A stretch of 64,000 nt of DNA from Anaeramoeba flamelloides (lineage: Eukaryota > Metamonada > Anaeramoebidae), in assembly GCA_027625915.1 (NCBI GenBank), contig JANTQA010000047.1:20150001-20214000 (forward strand). Direction: 5' to 3'. A program made the position numbers and the translations under genes. This document shows, piece by piece, positions 10,923-23,860 of the stretch. Under the pieces are notes generated by a model. That model saw only the letters and a program-made list of their open reading frames with translations. It had not been told where the DNA came from and searched no databases. The first letter of the stretch is position 1, and each line of letters opens with the position of its first letter.

Positions 10923-12638
10923 CTTAATAACATTAAAAGCATCATGTTCGTACCAAAAAGATAAAAAACCAATTGTTCTGTTTTGAGATATTCGAAATTC
11001 AATCTTTTTTATTAGTCCAAATTTTGAAAAAGTAGAATAAACCCACTATTTAACCAAAAAATAGATTTAATTATAATAATAATAAGAAGAAGAAGAAGAA
11101 GAAGAAATGTTAGATAATGATATAGTGTAATAATAATAATAATAATAATAATAAGATTTATATTATTAATAATTATAATAATTCACGGATGATTATAATA
11201 TAGTTTAATCTATAAATAAAAAACAAAAAAATTATCAAAAATAAATGATTTATACCTCCATTTTTGAGTTTTCAATATAAAAATTTGATAGAAATATTTT
11301 TCTTTTCTTATATAATTTCTCAAAAATGAATTTTCCTTGACCAGTTTCCTTTATACGTAGACTTCTTTCTGCCTTTTCAGCATCTTCTTTTTTCTAAGAT
11401 AAAATTAAATAGATCAAAAAATAATAAAAAAATACATTCACAAAATTTTTTTCCAAGAAAGATATAAATTTAGATTTTTCACAAATAGACATTTTAAATA
11501 TCGACATAAAAATGTATTAAATAGAAAAGAGTAAAAAAAAAAAAAAAAAGTATAAATTTACATAGTATCTAATATAATATTTGGATTTTTTTTGATCATA
11601 TCTGAAAGCTTGTAAGTCTCCATATTTTTCTAGTTCTTTCTTAATGGCATCTTTTTCCAAATTTCCTGTATAAATAATAAACCTCGCTGCTTTATGAGTT
11701 CCATACTTTTTGAGAATTGATTAAAAGAATTTTAAATTATAAAAAATTAAGTTAATTCAAAATACCAATATTAATACATTCAGAATCAGTAAATATCAAT
11801 TGTTTATATTTAAGAAATATAAATAAAAAAAATTTTTATCAAAGAAATTATCAGATGATTAACTCATCAATATGTTATTAAAAAGAATTTACCTGTTTAC
11901 AGAAATTATTTAATATATATGGAATACTTGATTTTTTATTCATTTGAAAATATTCTATTGCATCTCTTAATTGTTCGTTTGCATTATAATGTTTATCTAT
12001 ATCCATTGGGTCAATGACTCCTAGATAAAAATATTTGATCAATATTTCCAATGTTTCATCATCAAATCTTTGATCTATTTCTAAAGTTTTTGTATTTTCT
12101 TCCATGATATTAAAGAGTTCTCTAAATAACTCTGAACGAACAAGAAGTATAAATTTATGAACAGGTATTTGAACTTTATTATGTGAAATCAATACAAAAT
12201 CATTTGTTTCATTCCTTGTGAGATATAGTTTATTCAAATCCAAAGCTAATGTTTTTTTCTGATAATCATCAATATCAAGTAAAAAACAAGATTTCTTTTG
12301 TTTTACTATTATCGTCTTTGATTTTATCAGAATAAATCCAGTTAAAAAAATCTTCAATTTCTGTTTTTTGAATAATTCTCTAAAACCTTTTGAATTTCTT
12401 CAACTGATTTTCCAATACGCAACTCAAGAATAAATTTATGAACATGTAGATCTTTGATTGTAACATCTGTGTGCTTGCCACTTTTGTAAATGCTTTCAAA
12501 ATCATTTGAATAAGTATTAGAATAAGAATACATAAATCTTTCAATTTGAAATTGCTTAAAATCATATCTTTTAAAACTGTTGATAGACTTTCGATACTTT
12601 CCCCGAGAAGATCTTTCTTGTGTAACACCACAATTATC
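10923..12638 (-). pseudogene. BTB-BTB-RRM-RRM gene, copy 1, frame-broken
   Basis: Paralogue of the gene at 25786-27572. Exons read on the minus strand: 11893-12638, 11562-11705, 11256-11393 and 10923-11045. The three short exons match copy 2 in length (144, 138, 123) and keep phase-0 GT-AG introns. The long BTB exon is 746 bases rather than 744, because an A run near 12280 and a run near 12365 are each one base longer, so both shift the frame. The Met codon used in copy 2 is Lys here. The second BTB domain (NDFVLISHNKVQIPVHKFIL onward) is unchanged. Either this is a recent pseudogene, or the two single-base homopolymer differences are consensus errors. An upstream exon cannot be excluded. Confidence 0.7.
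11085..11156. repeat. (GAA)n and (AAT)n microsatellites in an intron
   Basis: Runs of AAG/GAA near 11085-11106 and AAT near 11131-11155, inside the intron between the two last recognised exons of the copy 1 BTB-RRM gene. The unit 2 equivalent is a long pure (AAT)n at 26058-26124. Confidence 0.85.
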
Positions 12639-13304
12639 CTATATATATATATATATAAATATTAGTTATCAATCAAATAAATATTAAAATGTGCTTCTTT
12701 CACAAATGAACTAATTTTTCCTTATTTTTCTTTTACTTCCACTGAATTCCAAAACCTTGAAATTATGAATGAGAAATGAAAAAGTAACAATAATTCAATT
12801 AAAAACATTGAGAAACATGGAATATGCTTTTTCTTTTTTAATTTGAGATTTTCTGAAAACTTACAATGGAAATATTTATTTTGTTATATTCCAAATATCT
12901 AAAAACTTATTCTTTAACAACATCCCGTTATTAGACAACATAAGGAGTTTATTTATATATATTTTTTTTTTAATAATCTTCAAGAAAAACAAAACAAGAT
13001 ACCTTTGGCCGTATTTAGACAGTTTATTGTTATTATTCAAATTACAAAAAAAAAAAAAAAATCATAAAAGTATTGCAAGAAAATATAAAAAAAAATCAAA
13101 AAGTTTTGGAGATAAAAGGGAAATGAGAAAAAAATTGTTCAACATAATTGCTAATTAGGAACCTTACTGAAAACAAAAAGTAAGATCTATTAATAAAAGA
13201 AAAAAATAAATGATCAACAAAATGGAGGATTAACACAAAATTTGTGAGAGTTTTTATTATGATGATCAATTAATGATTAAAAATTTGTTGAAAAAAATTG
13301 ACTA
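12639..13304. other. Region upstream of BTB-RRM copy 1
   Basis: Conserved with 27573-28137 plus 29337-29434 in unit 2. It starts with a short TA-rich run that would form the acceptor tract of the first recognised exon. No upstream exon could be identified. The intact TTAA in agatctattaataaaag near 13180 is the empty site for element T4, which occupies this point in unit 2. Confidence 0.5.
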
Positions 13305-13566
13305 TTTTTTTTTTTATATTGTAATTTAAGGGAGGAGTTTAGAACTCCTCTTGTTTGCCCGGATTCCTAAACTTGAATTTAAAAATTTTATAAAAGATTC
13401 AAACATAGTTTTATTATCTACTAGAGCTAATAAAGATATTGAATCTTGTTTATAAATAATATTAAAAATATTATTATTATTTAAAATAAGAGGGAAAAAT
13501 TAATTTTTTCTAATTCAGAAATCCAGATTTTGCGATTATTTTCATAGGCTGGGCAGTTCCAGAGAA
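13305..13566 (-). mobile_element. LINE 3'-end fragment with target duplication
   Basis: Read on the minus strand it encodes the C-terminal part of the same LINE class (NCPAYENNRKIWISELEKIN, then after a frame break IKFLNSSLGIRANKRSSKLL) and ends in a poly-A tract. It is flanked by direct copies of aaaattgactattttt (about 13287-13304 and 13567-13585), a plausible target site duplication. It is a 5'-truncated insertion of about 260 bases. Confidence 0.75.
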
Positions 13567-13711
13567 AAAAAAAATTGACTATTTTTGTTATCTCTAAAAA
13601 AACTTATTGGATTTCAATAAAAAATAAGAAAACCAAAATTTTTTTTGTTGATTTGATTGAAAAATAATCTAATGAATTATTCTTTAAAGTTAATTTATTT
13701 TTTCTCTATAA

Positions 13712-14389
13712 GGGTCTAGTCATTACACTTAAAAATAAATTTTCTTAAATGGAGTTAAAAAATTTTTTATAATTTTTATGAGTGTCTAATAACAATCAAA
13801 AATCAACCAATGTGTTAAGTGTGAATGATCAACAAAAATCAACTATCAAAAAAGAGGACATTTTGAGAAAAAAGCGCCAAAGAACAATAACTTACTTCAA
13901 ATTATAATGTTTGTGAATATAATTTTGAAAACAACTATGTTGGTTTCAAATGGTGATCTTTGGCGCTTTTCAAGAACTCCAAGTTTTTTTTTCATATTCT
14001 CATATGAATTATTGTTTTCTCAAAAATGTTACAATATCCTTAATCTTGTCAAATTTAGAGGCTTACATTCATTACACAAATTAAATTCAATTGAATTAAA
14101 TTGATTAATTACTTTTAGAAAACAATTTGTTTCAAATTGATATAATTAATTCTTTGGAAATTTACAAAAAGAAACAATTTGTATTTTTTTTTGTAAATTT
14201 TATTACCGAAATTGCTAAATCTTTTTCAACTTTTTTTTGTTTAATTGAATTTGAAGTCAATTAATCCCTCTTTAATTTTTTTTTGTTATTTGAATTTTGT
14301 CAATCAAAAGAAGGGCAATTTCACAATAACCTATTTGGTTTCAAGTCACTCCTTGAGTATTGAAAAATCGAAGATTAATGACTAGACCC
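13712..14389. mobile_element. TTAA-flanked element T2, unit 1 copy
   Basis: Ends GGGTCTAGTCATTACACTT and its inverse. The right flank is TTAA at 14390-14393; the left flank has decayed to TATAA. The same element occupies the matching place in unit 2 (30123-30810), so it was inserted before the duplication. It contains the internal gcgccaaag / ctttggcgc inverted repeat. Frames inside it are not coding. Confidence 0.8.
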
Positions 14390-14393
14390 TTAA

Positions 14394-15179
14394 ATTCAAA
14401 AAAAACACCATTAACTTTTTTTTAATTAAAGTTAAAAAATTTCTGAAAATTTGGTTTTTTGTTGACAAAAGTGGCACGTAAGGTTTTCTTTTTCCAGAAT
14501 ATGAAAGTTTTTAGAAAATTCAGAAAATTTTCATTTAATTTCTGTATATAAAAAAAACCTGAGACAGTCTGAGGCAATGTTTTACCTTACTAATTTGAAG
14601 GGGGAGGGGGTTAGTTAATTGGTGATTTCTCTTAAAAAGATAATCCAAATTCATACATTGAGTGGGATAATATTCCAGTTATCATACAGTTTGTATTTTT
14701 TGTATAGTAAAAAATATTAAAAACCAACCAAACAATTTCTCAGATGAATTGTTGATTGTATCAATGTTTAACCAAATTTAATAATTAAAAAAAATCTGAG
14801 AAACTTTTTGGGAAAATGAAAAATATTACAAAATAATATCCTTAAAGAGATTTGAAAATAACCTTCGGATTGTAAAGTTTGATACTTTACTACTGTTCTA
14901 TTATCAATTCTTGAAAAGAAAAAAAAAATTCATTTTGTATTTACTTTGATTCTAATAGCACATTTAAACAATATTTGAAAAAAAGAAAAAAAGAAAAAAA
15001 ATACCAACTTTTTGTATGATATAAATAATATAATATTTCAAAGAAATTTAATTTGATAAATATTAAAAATAAAAAATGAAAAAATAAATTTAGCATAGAG
15101 ATTTAGTTCAGTTAAGATAATAAGCTTTTCTTATAGAAATAATATAAAAGAGAAATTTAATATAAAAATGCAGACTTAC
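14394..15179. other. Downstream region of ankyrin gene copy 1
   Basis: Conserved with 31225-32025 in unit 2. The ankyrin gene's penultimate recognised exon ends with a clear GTAAGT donor at 15178-15179, so at least one more exon should lie here, but no acceptor and frame could be chosen with confidence. Confidence 0.45.
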
Positions 15180-18100
15180 TTTAGTAATGGGAGATTCAGC
15201 ACCATAATTCATTAACATTTGAATTATTAATATTTTGGTTTGTGTCGAGTAATCATTAGATTTCTGAACTATATAAACTGGATCCTATTTTTTTTCAAAA
15301 AAATTTGTAAATAATAAAAATAATAAACATAGCAAACTAAAGTAAAGATTAGTATTTTAAAAAAACAAATTAAAAAAGATTACTGTTTTCAAAATACTAG
15401 TTTTGACATATGCACCAGAAACCAATATTTTTTGAATCCAATTAAATCCAAGACCTTTTACTAACAAAATTAATATTGGATAATATTCTTGATAAGTCTT
15501 ACGAAAAGTTTCAATCTTATATGGTACTAGGATTTTTGTATTGACATCTGCACCATTATCAAGTAAAGTTTTGAATAAATTGAAATCTGAAAAAGAATAG
15601 CGAAATAAATACCCAAGTGCTGATTTTTTGCTTGTAGATTTTAGGTTTAGTGAACATTTTAGTATTAATAGTCTTTGAAATATTTCAAAACCAAAATGAT
15701 GATATGCCTTGGAAAAATAATAAAGAGGATTTCTTCCCTTTTTGTCAGGTAAATTAAAATCAATTTTTAAAGATAAAATATAATTTAAAAATTCTGAATC
15801 TTTTAAGGTACCAACAAATAAATGATACCAAAGGTTTTTTTTTTTAATAATAATATCATTTGGGTGGACTCCAAGCTTTAAAAAATATTTAATATAAGAT
15901 AAATCATTCCAATGATTGTTCTGAAAAAAATTTTCAATTGGAGTTTTCTGATCTTTATCTTTCAACATTATATCAGCACCATTTTCAATGAATAGTGTTA
16001 ATAATGGAATTGGTTTGTTAAGGTTTTGTTGACAGATTCTATGAAGTGGGGTTTCTGATTGAATATTAATTAAATTGATATGTAAATTACTGAGATGATT
16101 ATGGTCTAATTTATAATTTTCTGTATCCAAAGTTGATTTTTCAACTTTTTTATCCAACTTTTCTTTTTTTTTTTCATTATTTATTTCTTTTTCATTATTT
16201 GTTGAATTATTTTCTTCTTTTTGAATTTCGATTACATTGGTTTTTTGAATAGTTATTTCCTGATCATGTGTAGAAAATTCTTTTTCAAATTGAATATTAT
16301 CCTTTTTTTGATTCTTATCACTTTTAGTTTCTATTTCTTTTTTGGTTTCAATTTCATTTTTATTTTGATTTTGTATTTTACTAGAATTTAGTTTGAGAAT
16401 TAGAAATTTTATAAGATCAAAGTTATCTTCTGGGTTATTACAGAGTAAGTGTATTATGGAATTTCCTTTATTGTCCATTTCATATAATTTTCCTCCTTTA
16501 TCAATCCATATTTTGATTATTTCAATTGGTATATTTCTCATTTTACAAATCAAATGTAAGGCATTTTGATTTTTTTGAATTTTTAACTGAAAATGAATTA
16601 TAATTATTTTTCAAAATAGTAATAATTTGAATTAATTTTGGTTTAAAAGATACAAACAAGTGAAATAAAGTTCCATAATTGTTAATTTTGAGATTTGAAT
16701 TCGTCCCATTTTGAAAAAACTTGTAAACTATTGATCCTGAGTGTCCATTTGTATTCTTGAGATAGTATAAAATAGGTTGTTGCTTCTTCATATCCTCTTG
16801 ATTAAAATCTGAAATGAATTCAAAAAGATATTCAATGAGTGTATTATCAGCCTTTAAACAGAGTATGTGGAATGGTGATACCCCTTCATTATTTTGTTCA
16901 TGGTAAAGTGTTCTATCAATTTTGTTGATCCAATCAAGAAACATTTTAAAATTGTAAATCTTTGCACAATTTTTAGAGAGATTATGTAAAATAGTGTTAC
17001 CTTTTGGGTCTTTAAAAGTGAGTTTGTTGTCTAACTTTGATGACAATTCTCGAATTAAACTGATGTCAATACACTGATCGGAACATTTTGAAATTGACAA
17101 AAATAATTTTTTATAAACATTTAAATTCTCTTCAGAAAAAAGTTGAGCCTTGAGAATACAAATACACTCTTCTTTTGAAATTTTTTTTTTATGATCCAAA
17201 TAAATTTCAATTCCCTCTTTGTTTGAGTTATCTTTTAAATAACATTTCTTTTTATGTTGTAAAAATGGTTTATTAATCATGTCAGTAAATGGCCCTTCCA
17301 GGTTGGAACACAAAATATGAAATGCAGTTTGTTGTGATGTATTGTAAGTTCCTAAATCTATACCAGAATCTAATAACAATTTAATTTCTGAGATATATTT
17401 TTCTGGATTTTTACACAAATAATGTAAACAAGTTGAATTTGTTTTTGAAGTAACAACATTTAAATCTATATCACGTTTTAAAAAAGCCTTTATAATTGTG
17501 GTCAATGAACTATTTCTGTTGTAACAACAGAGTAAAAGATAATTTCCCATTGTTCTTGAGTCCAATCCCAATTTCTTTTTTGAGTTTAACATTAAAAGTG
17601 TTGATTTGATTGTATAATTTTTTTCTGTTGAATTTTCATTGTATTTTCCAGATTCAATCATCTTTTGAAATGGTAATTTTCTATTTTTAAATTTTTGATC
17701 TAAATTAATATCATGTTGAATAAATAATTTCAAATACTTATATCCCACACGATTTATTGTGGAAGAGCAAAGCATTTCAATCACATAACCATTTTGCTTT
17801 GAGATGGCATTTAGATCGATTCCTTTAGTAATCAAATACTTTAAAAATTTAATATTAGATTGAAAAGAATTGCTAGAAGGGCTATAAGAAGAAGAATAAG
17901 AATAAAATGATGAGACTCTCATAGTTGACAGAGAAGTGTCTTTACCATAATTATATTTGAAAAAATAATGCAAAGAATTGTTATCATATTTATCTTTCCA
18001 ATTAATGTCCAACCCATTTTTTAAAAATAATGATAAAAGAGAACACATGTCACTATCAATTTTTGAAATATACTTTTTTAAGAAAATTTCAAAAGGTGTT

Positions 18101-18825
18101 TTGTGTTTGTCATTTGAAATATTGGGATCAGCACCATTTTTAAAAAGAGTTATTAAGAACATCTTCAGAGTTGAATTTGAAGCACATTTGTAATTTTGAA
18201 GAAAAGTCATAAATGAATTATTCCCCTGTTTATCTTGTAGATTGACATTGGCACCCATAAGAAAAAATTGTTGGAGACACTCAATCAATTTAACATAATC
18301 GTTAATTTCAGAACTTTTTTGAATTGTTTGGAAATAATTTAAAAATGGTGTTTCACCTTTGTTATTTATTTCATTTGGATTCAAACCTCGTTTGAGTAAA
18401 AAGTGTTATACATTGTGATTGTGTTGATTTCGATTGACAATATAAATGTAAGCAAGTGTCATTATGAGAATTAGTAATCTTGTGATCTGCTCCATAATCT
18501 AGAAACAATTCAATGATCGAATCAAATCCTTCAATTGCCTGATCACACTGGTTTTTCCTCCAGCAAAATAATTCTTGAAATGTTGTTTGGTTTGATTTAT
18601 TTCTAATTTTGATGTCGCTCCCCCTAAAATCAAAATTTTGATGCCTTGTACCAGATCTGTTGGCTGACCATTACGAATAAATAGATGCAGTGGTGTATCT
18701 CCATTTTCGTCCTGTGTGTTAATAGCACCTCGGTTCTTTAAGCATTTGTCAATTAGGTTTTTTATTCTTCCTTTTGAACAGTATTTATTCAAAGTTAGGT
18801 CAATTTTTACTTTGGTGGTATTCAT
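15180..18825 (-). pseudogene. Large ankyrin-repeat protein gene, copy 1, frame-broken
   Basis: Minus-strand gene with a long exon 15384-18825, an intron of 99 bases, and an exon 15180-15284 (35 codons, ending GAESPITK before a GTAAGT donor). It encodes many ankyrin repeats (TPLHLFIRNG, FHLFVSF, IIHLLCNN, TPLHRICQQ and similar) with a Lys/Glu/Asn-rich linker at 16130-16390. Ankyrin repeats bind other proteins; no catalytic domain is visible. Compared with copy 2 (32026-35666) the frame is broken at three single-base homopolymer differences: a longer T run near 16570, a longer A run near 18400 and a shorter C run near 18625. The net length difference of one base fits an original long exon of 1147 codons. 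The start ATG follows an A/T-rich leader conserved in both copies. Confidence 0.75.
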
Positions 18826-19465
18826 TATGTTATCTTTTGATAAAATAAAATTATAAATATTTTAGAAACAATAAAAATTAGAGATAATTAAAAAAAAATA
18901 AATTTTTATCATTTGTGTATTTATTAATTTGATAGATTCGTTTTGGTTTTGATATTTTAGAATACTAAGTTCGTTTTTTATGAACAGTTTTATTTGGTCT
19001 ACAGAATTCATTTGATACTTTTTAATATTAAAAATTATATTCAATCAAATTTTTAATATACAAAAATTTTGAACTTTGCCAACAAATTTCTGTTTTACTT
19101 TTTCCTTTAATGTTGGAGTTCCAAAATTTCGTTTTACAAATGTTTTAGAATTGATAATAAAGTAATCTTGATCAAATACAATTTTAAATTAAATTTTATC
19201 TTGTTTACCAATAAAGAAAAATAGACATTTATTTTTCATCAGGAGTTGATTTATAAACGATTTTTTCTTTTAAAATTTTAAAAAATTTGATTGAAAGTAG
19301 AAAAAAAAAATCTCCATTTTTCTTCTTTTTATAAAAAGCCTGAAAAATAAAGAAAACAAACAAAGTCTATCAAAAAAAAAACATTGAAATATTCAACCAT
19401 TTTTAGGAATTAATTTTTTTGGTTAAATTTTTGATAACATGAAACAAACAAAATCAATTCATTTG
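18826..19465. other. 5' leader and upstream region of ankyrin gene copy 1
   Basis: Homologous to 35667-36300. A short upstream frame of 60 codons (18862-19044, minus) exists in both copies, but its first half differs greatly between them, so it is probably not coding. Homology with unit 2 ends at about 19465 after aatcaattcatttgaatt. Confidence 0.5.
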
Positions 19466-19478
19466 AATTCTACAGCCG

Positions 19479-19866
19479 TTTCAACTCAGGTGTGAATCAC
19501 AGTCATTGGTTTTTTGATTGGGAAATATTCCCAGTCGATTTAAAATTATTTGAAGTAATTTTAAAAATATTTTAGTTTTTACTTTTCAAATTTGAAGATC
19601 AATCAAAACTCTCTTCTATTATTTAAGAAACTAAACCTACAAAAAGAAATCAATTTTTCAAAAATTTATGAAAAGAAAAGTAATTTGTAATGTGATTCAA
19701 GAGTTGTCAATTCTGTGTATCCACAAAAGAAGTAAGTTTTGATTGATCTTCAAATTTGAAAAGTAAAAACTAAAATATTTTTAAAATTACTTCAAATAAT
19801 TTTAAATCGACTGGGAATATTTCCCAATCAAAAAACCAATGAGTGTGATTCACACCTGAGTTGAAA
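19479..19866. mobile_element. Foldback element with ~128-base inverted arms
   Basis: The left arm (from tttcaactcaggtgtgaatc at 19479 to about 19606) is repeated in inverse at about 19739-19866 with only one or two mismatches. The loop is about 130 bases with no ORF. No clear target duplication was found. It sits directly at the right-hand breakpoint of unit 1 and is absent after unit 2. Confidence 0.8.
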
Positions 19867-20334
19867 GGGTTGACTAGATCAAATGAAATATGCTTCTTTA
19901 TTAAGTTTTAATTTCAAATTTTATAGATGATTTGAATCATAAAAGTTCTGAGTTGTTATTTTTTCTATTTTTTCCCTTGTTGAATTTCCTTTTTATTGGG
20001 AAGAAGAGTTACTAAGGAGAAAAATGAAGTGGTTACCTACTAATACTGGAAGGACAGAAACTAGTTAGTATGGGTAACTTGAAAATAAAAAGAAAAGACA
20101 AAAACTGGAACGATCAAAAAAACTTTGATCAAAAAGAAAAAAAATTCCAGCTTCTTAACAATTACCTCTCAACGAAGCATTCACGATTTCTTAGAAACAA
20201 TTAAATGACAAAATTTTTAAAGAAAAGGATCGTTACTGTTTTTTGAGTGTTCTTGATAAAAATAGGCTGTTGATTTTTTTTTTTGATTTTTTTTATTTAT
20301 TTTGAAAGTTTATTAATTTTTGTGTTCTAACTTG
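19867..20334. other. Junction spacer
   Basis: Single-copy A/T-rich DNA between the foldback and the retroposon-like repeat. No ORF or repeat was recognised. Confidence 0.45.
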
Positions 20335-20680
20335 TTTTTTTTTTTTTTTTTTTCATAAGCAAGTTTATAAAATCTTGTTTTTGAAAAACCCAGTACAAGA
20401 TACCGACTCGACAGCAAAAACCCAGTCCAAGTAACGAATTGACAGATTGTATGGATAATCCAATTCGGTTCACTTTGGTTGGTTTCAGATCGCATTTGTT
20501 TGATTTAGTTCTCTACCGTTGCATAAGTCCAGCTCAATTCGTTTAAGATCTGATCACGAACAAGTTTGGTTAGGTTAGTCATGACCAAGTCACCCAATTC
20601 TTAGAATAATTTTTTATTCCTTTTACCTTCTCCAAACAATTAAAAAAACAAAAAGAGGAGGAACTCCAAAAAATTAAAAA
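20335..20680 (-). repeat. Retroposon-like (SINE-like) repeat, copy 1 of 2
   Basis: About 330 bases, less A/T-rich than their surroundings, match 47020-47345 (shared blocks include cccagtacaagataccga and ccagtccaagtaacgaa). On the plus strand each copy starts after a long T run, so on the minus strand each has a 3' poly-A tail, as a retroposon would. No pol III A/B boxes could be assigned with confidence, so the class is a guess. This copy abuts the left edge of duplicated unit 2. Confidence 0.5.
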
Positions 20681-20682
20681 GG

Positions 20683-23600
20683 TAAATTTGGAGTTTTAAC
20701 AATTTTTATTTTTTTTAAAAATAAACTAATTAAAAAAAAATAAAAAGAAAAAAAAAGAAAAAATGAAAACACTAACAGTTCTACAAATTGAAACATAATT
20801 TTGACAAGAATATTTGATTAAACTTTCAGAATAAGTTCTCTTTATTTCAAAAAACTATCACCTGCTTTGACTGAAAAAGAATTTAGTAATCAGTGAAACC
20901 ATTAAAAATCTCAAAAATCTCAAAAATCATAAGAATCTACATAATCCATATCAATCTTCACAAATGGTAAAAATTGTAGTTTTCAACAGAAATCAATTGA
21001 TTATTACAATTAAAATGAGTTTAAAAAAAGTTTTATGAAAATAAAAATTTCAGTTCAAGTGAACTTATACACAACTCTGATCAAGATACATATATTAATT
21101 CTGAAATGACATAATTAACCAAGAAGTCGAAATTATAATCTTAATAAACTTATGATTAAAGTGACTTTTAGAAATTTCAAACACTCACCTGTGAGTTTAA
21201 ATTGAAAGGGTCAACATAAATTATTATTCTGTTTTAACAAAAATTTTTTTTCAAAGAAATTAAATCTTGAAATTATTTACAATAGAATGTAAAAGCATAT
21301 AACTAATGTTTTAATGTTTAAAAAAATCATTAAGTACTTACCATATTGTCCATTTTTTTGACAAATTAAGTGTGTATTGTTTTGTCTAAAAAAAAATAAT
21401 TTATTTTTTTTTCATTTTGTGGAAATATTTTAATAGAAATATTTTGAAATAAATACAATAGATGTTGATTTGATCAATAAGAATATTTCACATAATTTGA
21501 GATTGTAAATCGGCTAATACCCACTAACAAAAAAGATTTTTATCTGAAATCTCAGAAAAAAAAAGTTAAAATACAAAACTTTGAAGCAAATACCCTAACT
21601 GTCTTTAGTCAAAGTATTCCAAACTTTTTTTTCCAAATATCAATTATAATTTAGAATTAATCTTGAAAAAGCCAATAAGAAACAAATAGAAGAATAAATA
21701 CAAAATTTCCTGTTGACATTCTATCAAAAATAGAAAGAATAAATTAAGAGATTTTCTTAAAAATTGAAAAATTTAAATTCTTAGGTGACTTAACAAGAAA
21801 AACCACAATGTTCATTTTGCTTTTTAATTGAAGATCAAAATTAAATTCCAATCAAAAATAAATGTGATTCTCAACAATTTTTTTCTTACTGTTTAAATAA
21901 ACCTTAGAATAACAAGCTTTTACCAAACGACTCTCGATCTTGAAATATCTCAAAAAAATTTTTCAAATGAATTATGTTTTCAAAAAAAATATCAAAAAAA
22001 AGTTAAAAAATGTGAAAAAATGCTTTTCTTTTTTGAAATTTCCAAATTAAAAATATTTTCTTCTAAATATTTATTCAAATCCTTTAAACACAAGGAATTT
22101 ACTCATTATAATTTTACCCCTGAGACTATAAAATGGCTTATTGAATATATACAAATGAAAAATTATCAAAAGAATTCAAAATTCAACTTTTAAAAGTATT
22201 CATTCTTGACTCATTGCTAGAATAGATTTGGCATTTTTAATCTAACCAAACAGATACCAACAATACAGATACTTGGAATTAACAAAAAAAAAACTGAAAA
22301 ACATAATCAAAGTACAAAAAAATACAACCATATAAATCCTCAAAAAGAGAAAATAATTCAGAACTCATTCAATATATGATCACAAAGAGAAACGCTAATT
22401 TCATTATCAATTAAGACAGTTAAAACTGGATCACCTTACAGGGGAATAGAAAATGAACATATATATTAAAAATTCATTTGGGAAAATGGATAAAGAAGAA
22501 ATTTAAAAAAACGAAAAGCTGGAAACATATATTATGTTAATTAAGAACAAAGCTAAAACATCCAATTAAGATGAAAACTGGAGATTGAAACAATTACCAA
22601 TATCATCCAATTTACAGATAACTTTAAACGAAAAAAAATCTATCCCTTACTTCAAGTTCCACTTTTTCAGTAACAAACTAACAAAGGAAATTTAAAAACA
22701 AACAAAAAAATAAAAATAAAAATACAAAATTCTCATCAAGTAAAATGAATTCCGAAAAAAAATTCCGAAGAATGTTCTTTAATATGTGAGTTTTTTGTTC
22801 TTTATTTTTTTTTGAAACTTTGTACCTTAAAAGTCAAACTAAGTATTAGTTAAAATCATCAAAATTATTATTGCACAGTCGAATCGTCAAGTACTGCCAA
22901 GTATATATGTTTTCCAGAATTTAACAGAATAGAGAAAGATCTTTGATTATATACATAATTTTTTGGTCAAAGACTCAGTGTGAATTGAATAAATAGAACA
23001 TATTCTATGAGTTTAAAGCAGTATTTTTCTCAAAATAATATTTTCAAGTTTTAGATTTGAATTATTTTTTCAAATTCAGTCAAATATTTTTTTTTTCTTT
23101 TTGTTTTTTTCTTTTTACTTTTTCTTTCTTTCTTTTTTTTTTTTTACTATGTTTTTTAAGAAAGTTAATTTGAAAAAAAATAAAATGCTTAATAATTGTA
23201 TAGGTTAAATTTATATACAGAAAAATGAAACTTTTTATTTTCTTTTAAAATGATACATTTACTAAAAAAAATCCTATCGCCAAAAAATTTAAAATTCAAA
23301 AGAAATGGAGAAATTTGCTTCAATATTTCACATTTAAGTTGAACAAAATTGTTTATAACATTTTATTTTTCTTGAAATGTTTGTTGGGTTTGTTCAGGTA
23401 TTTTTTTTATGAATCTCAACTTTAATCTGAAGTTTATTATTTCGAGGATTTCACCGATTGTAAATTGGTTGATTCTTTAAAAAAGGTGAATTTTTCATAA
23501 TTTTAAGGTAACTTTGAGTTAAATTGAAGACATATTTCAAAAACTGTGACTCAATTGAAATAAAAAAAATAATAAATAAATAAAAATTTCTTATGATTAA

Positions 23601-23860
23601 ATTGTTTTAAATATTCAATTTTTATTTGTTAGATAAAGATAAATATTTTCAAAAAAACTTTTAAAAAGTTAAATGACAACTTTAAAAAAAATAAAAATGA
23701 TTTTTAATCCAAATAAAACTAATCAATGCAGTAAAATTACCAATCTTAAAATCAATATACATGGACCAATTCATCTATTGACTAGTTATTTTTAATTAGA
23801 CTCAAAAATATTTTGACTCAATTAATGTTTGGATAATAAAGAAAATTATTAAACTGTAAA
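20683..23860. repeat. Duplicated block A, unit 2 copy
   Basis: Direct repeat of 560-3720 (offset about 20.1 kb). Near-identical from 21200 to 22750, more diverged either side. It includes the counterpart of the weak BTB-like fragment (21949-22192, frame-shifted by one A) and of the partial Tc1/mariner-type MITE end (about 22796-22845). No gene is supported. Confidence 0.85.
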
